From contig SHMQ01000010.1 in assembly GCA_008534395.1 (NCBI GenBank), positions 14,976 to 78,975 of the forward strand: DNA of 64,000 nt. The letters run 5' to 3'. Position numbers and translations under genes: made by a program. Source of the DNA: Candidatus Acidulodesulfobacterium acidiphilum. GTDB lineage: Bacteria; SZUA-79; Acidulodesulfobacterales; Acidulodesulfobacteraceae. The notes beneath the pieces were generated by a model that did no database searches, was not told where the DNA came from, and saw only the letters and a program-made list of their open reading frames with translations. Positions 22,958-33,800 of the stretch are shown one piece after another; position 1 is the stretch's first letter; each line of letters starts with the position of its first letter.

Positions 22958-25900
22958 ATGGGCGAATTAATACAGAGCATTACGGAATATTCTAATTTTA
23001 TTTCCGCCTTTAATAAGGTTTCGTCGGGTGGAGGAGCGCCGGGCGCAGATCATATTACGGCCGATAAATTTGCTTTGGAATTAGATAAAAATATTCATCT
23101 TTTAATAGATGAAATAAAAACATCTGTTTATGCTCCGGGACCTATTGCAAAATTTCGGCATAAAGCGCAATTTTCGGAAAAAGTTAGGACTCTCGGCGTT
23201 CCGTGCGTTAGGGACAGGGTTGTTCAAACAGCAATATTGAATGTTTTAGAACCTGTATTCGAAAAGCTTTTTCTTAGGTGTTCTTACGGTTACCGCCCCA
23301 GAAAATCGGCTCTGCAGGCGGTTATCAAAACAGAAAAATTATGCAAAGAGCCTGAAATAAATTTTGCTTTTAATGCAGACATACATTCTTTTTTCGATAC
23401 TATAGATACGCAGCTTTTAATAGAAAAAATAAAAAACGTTATAAAAGAAAAACCTCTTATAAATCTACTTTCGCTTATAATAAACAGCTCTTCAGAATCT
23501 TCGCCTAAGGGGATAACTTTGGGCGCGCCTACTTCTCCTTTGTTTGGGAATATTTATCTTAACGATTTCGATAAACTTATGTTTAAAGAATCAGGTTCTA
23601 AATATTTGCGTTATGCAGATGATTTCGTTATGTTTGCCGATACGTTTGAAAACTGCGAAAAACTTCGGGATATTGCGGTTAATTATTTAGAAAACGAAAT
23701 TATGCTTACTTTATCGAAAGAAAAAAGTTCATTGGTAAGGTTAAACGAAAAAGAAGGATTTGATTTTCTGGGTTATCATTTTAATAAAAGCGGTAAATAT
23801 CCTTCCGAAAAATCTTTATGTAATTTTTCTGAAAAAATAAACGGGATTTCCGCAGACGGAATAAAAAATATTTATATAGACAGTATAATAGAAGGCTGGC
23901 TTAATTATTTCGATATTAAAACGGTCGATAAAGAAAATACGAGGGAACTTTTGGACGCCGTCGATAAGCTTTTAAAAGAAAAACCCGAATTAAATATAGG
24001 ATTGTCGCTTTTAAAAAGCGCTTTGCTTGCAAAAAGTTATCAAAAAGACATATCGTCTTTTATTATAAAATCCATAAAAGATAAAATATTATCGGGCGAA
24101 ACGGCGGGAATAAGCGGGGAAGATATCACAAGTTCGTCAAGTCATACTCCTTATGAATATACTAGGGACATAAAGTTAGACGCTGCAATTCTTTCAAACG
24201 AACTCGACCTTGAAAAAGATTCTTTTGATTTCATATCCAAGAGCGTCGACGACGGAGAAAGAATTCTTAAAATTTCTGATTATTTTTTAGAAAAAGGCGA
24301 TTACGAAAAAGCTATAAGGCTGTTAAACAGATTTACGGAAAAGAATCCCGATTATGATGCGGCTTACGATAAGTTGTCATATATTTACGGTAAAATGGGA
24401 TTAAAAGGCTTGGCTGGAAAGATGAAAGAATATTTTTCCGGCGATAAAATTGAAAATGCCGGTAATGAAGATTTAAGAGATTCAAATATTGAAGAAGAAT
24501 TAAAGATTATTGATTCTGGATTGAAGAACGAAATCGTACAACCGGATGTTTTTAAATTAATTATTCCAAAATTTTTATCCCTTTTTATAGGTTCCGATAA
24601 TTATTACGCAATTGGATCAGTTACTCAGGAAGGCAAAATATCTTATTCTAAGGTCGAAAAACCTCTTGATAAAGAAGCGGTCGAATCTCATATCAACGGC
24701 ATATCGACTATCGGGGAATATATAATAAGAAACGATAACTGTATAAATTTTGCGCTTTTAGATATAGATATATCGGCTGAATATATTAAAAATATTCAGG
24801 TTGATTCCGATATATACCATGATTATCTAAATGAGGCTTTTAATTATGCCCTGTTTATAAAAAATACCTTAAAAGAAAAGACAGGAGCCGAGTCCTATAT
24901 TGAATTCAGTGGTTACAAGGGTTATCACGTTTGGTTTTTCTTCGAAAAGCCGCTGCAGGCAAAAAGCGGTAGAAAATTCGTTAATTTTTTGGTAAACGAA
25001 CATAAATTCAGGCCGCATATCAATGTAGAAATATTTCCCAAAGAAAACAAATTAAATTCTAATACTATGGGAAGTTTAATAAAACTGCCACTCGGTATAA
25101 ATTTATATACGGGCAAAGAAACTTATTTCGTTGACGACGACGGCAATAAAATTTTTAATCAGTTTAAATTCTTAATCGAAGAAATAATAAGAATACCTCA
25201 AGCCGCCGTAAATAATATTATAAATTCCGGAAACCAAAATTCTAATCAAACCGCAGTAAACTTAAACGAAAACGAAAAAAACGATTTTAAAATTTTATTA
25301 GACAAATGTCAGGTTTTAAAATATCTTTACGATAAAGCCAGAATTACGAAATATTTGACTCATACGGAAAGATTAAGCATTTTATACTCCATAGGGCATA
25401 CCCCGGACGGCAAAGATATGGTAAATTATTTCATGAGTCTTTGCGCAAATTACGACCAAAAAATAACTTTAAAATATATAAATAAAGTAAAGGGCAGCAA
25501 ATATGCTATTTCTTGTTATAAAATTAGGGAATGGCTTTCTTATATAACGTCTCAGGTAGGATGCAACTGTAAATTTGAACTCGCGAAAGGGGAATACCCA
25601 AACATTTTATTGCATTTAAAAAATGTAAACGACGTTGAAAAATCTAAAGATATTGATATAGAAGAATCGGTAAACCGTATTATAAACAGCAGTTTATTTT
25701 TAATAGACGGCGAGAAGCAAAATAAAAATGTGAATTCGGAATTAGAAAATATCGTTGATAAAGAAAATATCGCAATAGAAGACAAAAGAGAAATAATGGA
25801 TTTCATAGGCGACAAGAATGATATAGAAGAAGCTATTATGGAGTTTTTAAAGCAAAAAAAAGAGCTTTGCGTCGTTACCGAAGGTTATAATAAATCCAAG

Positions 25901-26014
25901 GAAAAATTGGAGGAATTGTTTTCGCTTGCAAAATCCGACAGTATAAACACAAGATATGGAACGTTAAGAAAAGAATACGAAGGAAGCGATATAAAATTTA
26001 TTATAGAAATGTAA
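22958..26014 (+). CDS. Reverse transcriptase - TPR - primase-polymerase (CAPP) fusion
   Basis: A 1018-residue three-part enzyme. Residues 1 to about 330 are a group-II-intron/retron-like RT with GGGAPGADHITADKF, RVVQTAILNVLEPVFE, SYGYRPRKSALQAV, GAPTSPLFGNIYL and the catalytic YADD (219-222), ending in a maturase-like helical segment (IIEGWLNYFD). Residues about 442-495 are a TPR-like pair (KGDYEKAIRLLNRFTEKNPD). Residues about 540-760 are an archaeo-eukaryotic primase-polymerase: LLDIDI (D602, D604), SGYKGYHVWFFF (S651, H657) and KLPLGINLYTG. A C-terminal domain has C784, C829, C853, C869 and C871, resembling an Fe-S or zinc site of primase large subunits. CRISPR-associated primase-polymerases are known, and some are linked to RT; here it forms one adaptation unit with cas1 and cas2. 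Likely role: copying RNA or short DNA into spacers. Confidence 0.9.
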   Translation: MGELIQSITEYSNFISAFNKVSSGGGAPGADHITADKFALELDKNIHLLIDEIKTSVYAPGPIAKFRHKAQFSEKVRTLGVPCVRDRVVQTAILNVLEPVFEKLFLRCSYGYRPRKSALQAVIKTEKLCKEPEINFAFNADIHSFFDTIDTQLLIEKIKNVIKEKPLINLLSLIINSSSESSPKGITLGAPTSPLFGNIYLNDFDKLMFKESGSKYLRYADDFVMFADTFENCEKLRDIAVNYLENEIMLTLSKEKSSLVRLNEKEGFDFLGYHFNKSGKYPSEKSLCNFSEKINGISADGIKNIYIDSIIEGWLNYFDIKTVDKENTRELLDAVDKLLKEKPELNIGLSLLKSALLAKSYQKDISSFIIKSIKDKILSGETAGISGEDITSSSSHTPYEYTRDIKLDAAILSNELDLEKDSFDFISKSVDDGERILKISDYFLEKGDYEKAIRLLNRFTEKNPDYDAAYDKLSYIYGKMGLKGLAGKMKEYFSGDKIENAGNEDLRDSNIEEELKIIDSGLKNEIVQPDVFKLIIPKFLSLFIGSDNYYAIGSVTQEGKISYSKVEKPLDKEAVESHINGISTIGEYIIRNDNCINFALLDIDISAEYIKNIQVDSDIYHDYLNEAFNYALFIKNTLKEKTGAESYIEFSGYKGYHVWFFFEKPLQAKSGRKFVNFLVNEHKFRPHINVEIFPKENKLNSNTMGSLIKLPLGINLYTGKETYFVDDDGNKIFNQFKFLIEEIIRIPQAAVNNIINSGNQNSNQTAVNLNENEKNDFKILLDKCQVLKYLYDKARITKYLTHTERLSILYSIGHTPDGKDMVNYFMSLCANYDQKITLKYINKVKGSKYAISCYKIREWLSYITSQVGCNCKFELAKGEYPNILLHLKNVNDVEKSKDIDIEESVNRIINSSLFLIDGEKQNKNVNSELENIVDKENIAIEDKREIMDFIGDKNDIEEAIMEFLKQKKELCVVTEGYNKSKEKLEELFSLAKSDSINTRYGTLRKEYEGSDIKFIIEM

Positions 26015-26039
26015 GTTAGTAGTAATTTTTTATTGAATC

Positions 26040-26068
26040 GTACAAAATAGTATGATACAATTTTGTAC
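26040..26068. promoter_or_regulatory. Inverted repeat upstream of ATPase gene
   Basis: GTACAAAAT (26040-26048) and ATTTTGTAC (26060-26068) are perfect inverted arms separated by 11 bases containing TATGAT. The repeat ends one base before the ATG at 26070, so it could be an operator, a promoter element or a hairpin masking the start. Confidence 0.45.
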
Positions 26069-26069
26069 T

Positions 26070-27506
26070 ATGAAATTTTACGATAGAAAATATGAATTAG
26101 ATAAACTTAAAGAAATTTACGACCTGTCGGCGGAATTTTCCCATATGGTCGTTATTACCGGACGAAGACGAATCGGCAAAACGGAACTTATAGTAAAATT
26201 TGCGCAAAAAAAAGACGACATAGTATATTTTTTTGTTTCTAAAAAGAAGCCCGTCGTATTGTTGCAGGAATATAGAGATATTTTGTCTTTAAAAATTCCT
26301 TTTCTAAAAAATACAGCATTTATAACGTTTGAAGACTTTTTTAATTTTCTTTTTAGTTATATGAAAGAAAATCGTTTAATAATAATTTTCGATGAGTTTC
26401 AAAATTTCGAAAGCGTGGAACCGTCGGTTTTTTCTGTATTGCAAAATTACTGGGATTCTAAAAAAAACGATATAAAAGGAGCATTTATTTTTATAGGTTC
26501 TGTTTTTTCGTCAATGCAAAGAATTTTTGCAGGAGAAAACGAACCGCTGGCGGGAAGAACTACTGCCAAATTATATATAGAACCTTTAAAACCGTCGGCG
26601 CTTGTAGAAATGCTTGAAGATTATAACGTTAAAACCCCTTCAAATCTTTTGTTTTATTATTCTTTATTCGGGGGCGTGCCAAAATATTATTTTTTACTCG
26701 ATAGGTATAAATTATTTCCAAAATCCAAGGCGGAAGTTATTAAAAAATTATTCTGCGAACGCAATGCGCCGTTGCAAAATGAAGGCAGGGAGATTTTTAT
26801 TGAAGAATTTGGGAAAAATTACGGAGTTTATTTTTCAATATTACAGTCCATTGCTTCCGGCAACACGCAAATGGTTCGTATCGCAGACTATTGCGGAATT
26901 AATATAAACAGTATAGGAAAATATCTTGAGGAACTTACCTCTTTATATAAAATTATAGAAAGAAAATTACCGGTAACGGAATATAAAGTTGAAGCCAAAA
27001 TAGGCAGGTACCGTATTATAGATAATGCCGTAAGTTTTTGGTTCAGGTATATATATAAAAATCAAAGCCTTATAGAAATAGGAGAAGAAAAAATCCTTCT
27101 GGATAAAATATATGCCGATTTAAATACTTTTATGGGATTTAAATTTGAAGAATTAATAAAAAGCATATTGATAGAAAAAAATAGCGATGTCGGAAATAAT
27201 CCTCTGCCTTTTCAGTTTACGAAAATAGGAGGATTCTGGACAAAAAAAGAAAATATCGAAATTGACATTGTAGCTTATAACGAAGAAGAGAAAAAAATTA
27301 TTTTTGGAGAGTGTAAACTTAACGGCAACGGTTTTAACAGTATTGACGTTAAAAAATTTAAGGAAAAAGCCTCTTTCGTCAAATGGGAACGGAATATAAG
27401 AGCGGAATATTTCGCCTTGTTTTCTTTGGTCGACGTAAATGAGGAAATAAAAATAAAATTGGAAAAAGAAAAAATAAAAGTTTATAGTTTGAGAAATTTA
27501 TTATGA
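26070..27506 (+). CDS. AAA+ ATPase with C-terminal DUF234/PD-(D/E)xK-like domain
   Basis: A protein of the archaeal-type ATPase family. The start at 26070 (MKFYDRKYELDKL) is preferred over 26052 because it matches the family N-terminus and lies outside the inverted repeat. Walker A is ITGRRRIGKTELI; Walker B is LIIIFDEFQNF; GSVFSSMQRIFAG is the sensor region. A winged-helix segment is followed by a C-terminal domain with IEIDIVAYNEEEKKIIFGEC, i.e. D-x14-E-C-K, the PD-(D/E)xK nuclease-like DUF234. Members are widespread in archaea and bacteria and their function is largely untested. Its position between the adaptation module and a candidate defence operon suggests a defence or mobile-element role. 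Confidence 0.8.
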   Translation: MKFYDRKYELDKLKEIYDLSAEFSHMVVITGRRRIGKTELIVKFAQKKDDIVYFFVSKKKPVVLLQEYRDILSLKIPFLKNTAFITFEDFFNFLFSYMKENRLIIIFDEFQNFESVEPSVFSVLQNYWDSKKNDIKGAFIFIGSVFSSMQRIFAGENEPLAGRTTAKLYIEPLKPSALVEMLEDYNVKTPSNLLFYYSLFGGVPKYYFLLDRYKLFPKSKAEVIKKLFCERNAPLQNEGREIFIEEFGKNYGVYFSILQSIASGNTQMVRIADYCGININSIGKYLEELTSLYKIIERKLPVTEYKVEAKIGRYRIIDNAVSFWFRYIYKNQSLIEIGEEKILLDKIYADLNTFMGFKFEELIKSILIEKNSDVGNNPLPFQFTKIGGFWTKKENIEIDIVAYNEEEKKIIFGECKLNGNGFNSIDVKKFKEKASFVKWERNIRAEYFALFSLVDVNEEIKIKLEKEKIKVYSLRNLL

Positions 27507-27607
27507 AAATCTATATGAAGCTTAAAATCTCTTTTGACCAGCGATAAGTCCATTTCAAGCATCTTATATTTTTTTTCGTTAAAAAAAATCTAAAAATTGG
27601 GTGAGAT

Positions 27608-29818
27608 ATGAATAATGATAATTTAAAATATCTTTTTTTTAAAGCTTTTGTTCCTGATAGTACTGCACATTATTATACGAACAGCGCCGATAAAGTATGG
27701 ATTCACGATTCAGGCAATGTAGCAGTGCTTGCAGACGGAGTATCGGGTTCTTCCGATCCGGTTAAATCCGCAGATTATATAGTAGAAATATTAAAAAATT
27801 TTAGTTATGAAGAAAATAATACTGAAAAAATAGATTTTTTAAATACTTCGCTTAATGAAATAATATTAAAATTAAACAAACATTTAATAGATAAAGCTAA
27901 ATATGAAAACCTTAAATTATATGCCGTAGTAGTTATAATAAGGAAAATCGAAAATGTAGTCGAATTTGCCTGGGTAGGTAATCCTCGTTTGTACCAGATA
28001 AATCCAAATTCTTATAAAGATGATCAAATAAAAAATGTTATACCGATAGAAAGCCAACCTATAGAAGTTATAGGATTTAATGAAAGTATATCGCCAAACA
28101 GTCAAGTAATTAATTTAGAGCAAAATAGCGATTCATTTTTTATATTATCGACGGACGGAATAGATTATGAAAAGTTAAAGAAAATAGACGTTAAAATTTT
28201 AAATTCAAAAAAAACCGAAAAAGACTGGAAAGATTTAGGGAGAGATATTGCATCTGAAAAAGACTGGGCTTTTATAGTGTTTCCTTACGAAAATAGACTG
28301 GGTTATATAAAACAGGAATGGCCTTATAATCCATTTGTGGGAAAACAAGAAGAATATGAACATGAAAAGAAAGGTTTGTCCGACATAGCCGACGTTTTAT
28401 TTAAAGATAAAAATTTTGACGGCTTTAAAATAGTCGGGTCAAATCCTATGATAAACAAAAATGGTAAAATCAGAAGGTTTGACGGAATTTTAATAAGTCC
28501 ATTAGGTATATATTTATTAGAATTAAAAAATTATACAGGAAAAATAACAATGGATATGGATAAATATCTGGAGTTTTCCGAATATATGGATAATAACGGT
28601 GAATTACATAAAAATAAAGGAAATAATAAAGCTAAAAATATAATCGAGATAATTAACATATTTGCCGATAACATAAAAAAAACTGCCGGAAAAATTTGCT
28701 TAAATAATGTTGCCAACAATTTCATAAAAAATGGTTTATTTATTTTTACGAATAGCGATTTAAACGTCGAGTGTATAATTGATCAAGTATCGCGTCCTAT
28801 ACCGATAAAGTATGGAGAGGTAATTATAACAAAAATTATAGATATTCCTGAAATGTTGAAGAAAAATTTTAATGATTCTAAAATTAAAGATAAAAATAAA
28901 TTAACCAAAGAAGAAATAAATTTATTGAGCGAAACTTTAAATAATGCGATATTTGAAGAAAAAACGGTTAATAATGAAACTGATTTTAAAACAATCGGCA
29001 GGTTTAAATTTGATTTGATGTCAGGGGAAGACATTTATCAATATTTAAAAATTTACAAAGGCCATTACGTAGAAAATAAAAATAAAAAAATATTAGTTAA
29101 AGAATATAAATTGACTACAATGGCTAAAGGGAATGAAGAAGAAGAAAGAAAAAGATTAGAAAGAGAACTTTCTGCGCTTCAGGACTTAAGAAATGTAGAC
29201 GGTTTACAAAATTATATAGATAAATTTTATGAAGAAAGTTATTTTTATGTTATTTTGGAAGATATAGGCGGCATAACTCTTGTCGACTGGCTACAAACAA
29301 AGCCGGAAAGGATTCAAAAGATTGCAGTTTTAAAAAAATTATCCCAAATTTTATTAGAGCTTCACAGAGAAAATATTATCCATAGAGCTATCACGCCTCA
29401 AAATATAATTATTAAAGAAGCAGGGGCTAAAGGTGAAATATTGCCATATCTTACTAATTTTGAATTGTGCCATCTTGAATATTTGCCTACTATAGCTCCT
29501 GAAAATAGAAGGTCTATAGATATTAAATTTCAGGCAAGGGAAGTTAATACGCCAGGCGATATTGTAACGACTTCCGCCGATGTCTATAGTTTTGGAAAGA
29601 TAGTCTGTTATATTTTAAGCGAAGATAATTCCATTCCTTTCGATTCATATATAGACCTCAATAAATTTTTAAAAAAGAAAAATGCGTGGCCCGATTACAT
29701 AAAAAAAATGGGTCTCGATGAAAGTTGGTTAGATAACATAAAAAGAATGTTGTCTATGGATCCTGCCGAAAGACCGTTAGGAGAAGAACTTGTTGACTTA
29801 GTATCCAAAATTAAATAA
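27608..29818 (+). CDS. PP2C phosphatase - NERD nuclease-like - pseudokinase fusion
   Basis: A 736-residue fusion. Residues about 1-235 are a PP2C-type Ser/Thr phosphatase: LADGVSGSSDPVKSADYIV (D43), WVGNPRLYQI, LSTDGIDYE and EKDWAFIVF. Residues about 255-390 are a NERD domain: RRFDGILISPLGIYLLELKN gives D292, E305 and K307, a PD-(D/E)xK-like site. Residues about 475-736 have a protein-kinase fold with a possible ATP lysine (ILVKEYKL), but the HRD aspartate is Ala594 (IIHRAITPQN) and DFG is NFE (N617), so it should be a pseudokinase. The next gene supplies an active kinase, suggesting a kinase/pseudokinase/phosphatase switch controlling the nuclease or helicase. First gene of a four-gene operon; GGGTGAG precedes the ATG. 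Confidence 0.85.
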   Translation: MNNDNLKYLFFKAFVPDSTAHYYTNSADKVWIHDSGNVAVLADGVSGSSDPVKSADYIVEILKNFSYEENNTEKIDFLNTSLNEIILKLNKHLIDKAKYENLKLYAVVVIIRKIENVVEFAWVGNPRLYQINPNSYKDDQIKNVIPIESQPIEVIGFNESISPNSQVINLEQNSDSFFILSTDGIDYEKLKKIDVKILNSKKTEKDWKDLGRDIASEKDWAFIVFPYENRLGYIKQEWPYNPFVGKQEEYEHEKKGLSDIADVLFKDKNFDGFKIVGSNPMINKNGKIRRFDGILISPLGIYLLELKNYTGKITMDMDKYLEFSEYMDNNGELHKNKGNNKAKNIIEIINIFADNIKKTAGKICLNNVANNFIKNGLFIFTNSDLNVECIIDQVSRPIPIKYGEVIITKIIDIPEMLKKNFNDSKIKDKNKLTKEEINLLSETLNNAIFEEKTVNNETDFKTIGRFKFDLMSGEDIYQYLKIYKGHYVENKNKKILVKEYKLTTMAKGNEEEERKRLERELSALQDLRNVDGLQNYIDKFYEESYFYVILEDIGGITLVDWLQTKPERIQKIAVLKKLSQILLELHRENIIHRAITPQNIIIKEAGAKGEILPYLTNFELCHLEYLPTIAPENRRSIDIKFQAREVNTPGDIVTTSADVYSFGKIVCYILSEDNSIPFDSYIDLNKFLKKKNAWPDYIKKMGLDESWLDNIKRMLSMDPAERPLGEELVDLVSKIK

Positions 29819-29854
29819 AATTTTTAATTATAATTTCATAATTTAATAATTAAA

Positions 29855-30799
29855 ATGCTTTTAAAAGTAAAAAACGAAATTAAATTTGATAAAAGTATAA
29901 AGTTTTTGATTTTAGATGAAATATATCCTATGAACGCATGTACAGGGAGAAGTTTATATAAGGTTAAAGATTTAAATACGCATCTTTTTTATTCCCTTAA
30001 GGTTTTTGACCTTTCTTTAAATACTTTAATTGCAATTAAAAAAGAAATTGTTGCATTAAATATGTCTCTCGATATACCCGAAATTTTTCCCAAGGCAAGA
30101 TTTATTTTTGAAAATCAAGAATTTGCTTATTTGTTAATAGACTGGTGCGAAGGTATTACGCTTAAAAAATATTTAGATAAATTTCCTTTATTTAATAAAA
30201 ATGAAGAATTAGATTTAAATGAATTTAAAAGAAGATTGATTATTACGGAAAAAATTTTTGAAGCGATAATGCTTATGTATAATTCAAAAATAATCCATAG
30301 GGACATGAAGCCGGAAAATATAATAATTCAGTTTAATGATAAAAAAGAGTTCCGAAAGATTATGATAATAGATTTCGGTCTGGCAAATCAAAAAAGAAAC
30401 AGTGAAGAAGAAGGTACGCCTGAATTCCAATCTCCGGAGCAGTTTTGTAAAAGAGATTTTAATTTAACCGATAAGACCGATATTTTTTCTTTAGCAAAAA
30501 TTATTTGTATTTTTTTTGATATTAAAGGAATAAGATTGTATCCAAACGACGCTTTGACAAATTGGAAATCAATGCCCGAGATAAATTTACTTGGCTTATT
30601 TTTGGAATACCATAAAAAAAAGAAAAAATTTTCCGAAGAAAAAATAAAAGATATTGAAAATATTAATATCGATTTGAATAATGCAATAAGAAAATGCTTG
30701 TCGTTTAATCCGTCAGAAAGACCTTCAGGCAAAGAACTTTATTATTTTTTTATTTTTAATGTAAAAAATAAAATCAACAAATATTTAAAAGATTATTAA
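29855..30799 (+). CDS. Active Hanks-type Ser/Thr protein kinase
   Basis: A 314-residue cytosolic kinase with no membrane segment. All key residues are visible: K49 (YSLKVFD), catalytic D150 (IIHRDMKPEN), metal-binding D173 (IIDFGLAN), and the activation-loop end GTPEFQSPEQF. It lacks a canonical glycine-rich loop. It follows the PP2C-NERD-pseudokinase gene by 36 bases and precedes the helicase gene by 21, so it is probably the active half of a regulatory pair that marks the fusion protein or the helicase. Confidence 0.88.
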   Translation: MLLKVKNEIKFDKSIKFLILDEIYPMNACTGRSLYKVKDLNTHLFYSLKVFDLSLNTLIAIKKEIVALNMSLDIPEIFPKARFIFENQEFAYLLIDWCEGITLKKYLDKFPLFNKNEELDLNEFKRRLIITEKIFEAIMLMYNSKIIHRDMKPENIIIQFNDKKEFRKIMIIDFGLANQKRNSEEEGTPEFQSPEQFCKRDFNLTDKTDIFSLAKIICIFFDIKGIRLYPNDALTNWKSMPEINLLGLFLEYHKKKKKFSEEKIKDIENINIDLNNAIRKCLSFNPSERPSGKELYYFFIFNVKNKINKYLKDY

Positions 30800-30820
30800 T
30801 TTTTATTTTTAGTTTAAACT

Positions 30821-33800
30821 ATGAATAACATCGATTATGATTTTTGGGGTAATAAAATTGACGATTTTAATAACCCTATAGTTTTTATTTATAACACCAA
30901 ACACGCAAAAATAAGTGAATGGCCGACTCGCCAACCTGAATTTTATGAAGCTTTAAATGATTTGCAAAAAAGCGGTTCGTGTTTTATAAGTATTAGTAAA
31001 TTCGAAAATAGCATAAAAGAGAATTTTTCCGTAAAAATAATTTATGGTTTATATCTTATTCAAGGCGTAATAAATAATAACGAAGGTAAGCCTTTAAGAT
31101 TATATTTATCTAATAATGGTATAAAGTTTGCCTCACCTAAGAAAAAAGCCAATATAATCAAATATGGTTTTAGATTAAGGCATAAAGGCATTTTATTGGT
31201 TACCGGCGATAATTATAGAACGCGATTTGAAAATAAAAATTTTTGGAATAGTTCGGATTATTGCTTATCTTTAATCAAATTAGCCGAATCTCATAATGCG
31301 CGAAAGGGAAATATTAATGAAAGCGATAATGTTGGTGAAGAAACAGACGAAGCAGAAGAGATAAGCGAAAGCGAGACTCATTATTTAGAAAATGTTAGTC
31401 AATTCGTAGAAGCAGAATATGAGGTAGAAAAAAATGCCGCTTCCTCAATACCTCCATTTTCCTATGTAAAGGTTAAACCTACGCCCCATATCACGTCTTT
31501 AAAACAATATTTCTCTTTCGAATTAGGAGAAAGCGATTTTAAACGCATAAAAGAAATTAAGCCCTCTTTTTTAAGAATAGAATTAAAAGGCGTTAAGGAC
31601 AATAATGAAGATATATCCATAGAAGTTTACGAAATTACAAATAAAAATAATATTTTTGAACTTATCGGCATAATTGACAGACAGATAAGCTTAGAAGAGA
31701 TTCCGCCTAACGGTAATCTGTATTTATCTGCCTTGCCGACGTTGAAAAATGTCAGGCTGTCGGTTTTGGATAGTTTGAAAAAGAATCTTTCGGCAAATAA
31801 ATGGATATCTAAGGTAATTAGCAATCAATATTCTTATATTCCGTTAAAAAATATAATGGATTATAAAAACGATAATGTCTTAATAAAAATGGGGCTTAAC
31901 CCGTCGCAGGCAAAAGCTGTTATAAACGGAATTAACACTCCCGATTATTCTTTGGTGTTAGGTCCTCCAGGCACGGGAAAAACGACCGTTATAGCTCAAT
32001 GGGTTAAATTTTTCAGCGATTACGGCATGAGAGTCTTAGTGTCTTCTCAAAATAATAAAGCCGTCGATAACGTACTTGCCAGATTAAAAAAAGATAAATC
32101 GATAGAATGCGTCAGAATAGGAAATGAAGCTAAAATTAGCGAAGATGTAAAAGATTTATTAATAGACAATTACGCAGTAAACATACAAGAAAAGATATCA
32201 AATCAAGTTCAAATTTCAATAGACGAAATAACCAATGTAATAAATTATTTAAAAAAAATAAGCGAAGTATTACCTGATTATTTAAAATGTCAAAAAGAAT
32301 TTTCAGAATTAAATAACAGCATAAGCAATTTAAAAATTAAAATAGATAAAATAAAAAATAAACTTGAAAATTATTATGTAGAAATAAAAAATTTTTCATC
32401 TAAAAAATTAGAAAATAATAAAAAAATTATTGAAAATAACGATAAAATATCGAACTTAAAAGAAAAAAACATTGAAGAAAATTTATTTAAAAAAACTTTT
32501 GGTTTTTTTAATAAAGCATTTTTAAGCGCAAAAAAAACTTATTATCAATTTAATGAAAAAAACTATGTTAAAAAACTTGAAAAATATGATAAAGCAAAAT
32601 CTTTTAATGAAAAATATTTAGAAGATCAAAATAAAATTAAATTTGATTTAGAAAAAAGAATCCAAGATATAACTAATAAATTACATAATTATAATGAAAT
32701 AAAATATCCTATACACTTAGAATCGTTAAATCTATATAAATTTCCTTCAGATATATCAGGAAACATCGAAGAAGATATTTTGCTTATTAAAGGACAAATA
32801 GACAATTATTTAATGGTTTATGAAATAATTAAAGGCTGGAAAAATGAATTGCAAAATATAAGACAGCAATCGATGTACAATATGTTATTGTCTTTGGTCG
32901 ACGTAGTCGGCGCTACATGTATAGGAATAAACACTACAAAAAGCTTCAGTAACGTAAATTTCGACGTAACGATTGTCGACGAATCCGGGCAAATACAGAT
33001 ACAAAACGTCATAGTTCCGCTTTCAAGAGCTCCAAAAGCAATTTTAGTAGGAGACCATAAACAATTGCCTCCGGTAATAGATAATGCATTAAAAGACGAA
33101 GTTGTATCGCGTATAGGCGATGACGATAAATACACGATAGACTTGCTAGAAAAAAGCTTTTTTGAAGTATTGTGGAATAATTCTCCAGAAAGCAGGAAAG
33201 TAATGTTGGATACGCAATTTAGGTGTCCAAAAATTGTGGCGGATTTTATCTCGGAAGCATTTTATGAAAATAAATATTTTTCCCACGAATCTACTTCAAA
33301 AAGAAAACCGTTTAAGGATTTATATAAGTCGTCGTTAATTTTTTTCGATACTTCAAATGTTCCGGGCAATATAAAATACGAGTCGTCCTCTAAAGGAGAG
33401 GACGATATGTTAAGCGTAACCGGAAATAAATTGGAAACTAAAATAATTCTTTATATTATAAAAATGATTCAGGATGCAAACGCCGATGACGACGAATTTG
33501 ATTTAGGCATAATATCGCCTTATAAAAATCATGTTAATGAAATCAAAAAAGCTATTAAGGCGGAAATAAATAAAAACAATATAAAACAAATAAAGGAACT
33601 GGACGATATCGTTGCTACGGTAGATAGTTTTCAAGGTCAGGAAAGAGATATTATAATTTTTTCTTTCGTAAGGTCTAATGAGCGAAATGCAATAGGTTTT
33701 TTAAAAGATTGGCGCAGGTTAAACGTGGCTATGACAAGAGTAAAGCAGCAATTATTTATGGTAGGAGATATTAATATGCTTTCTTCAGTAAAGCAAAATA

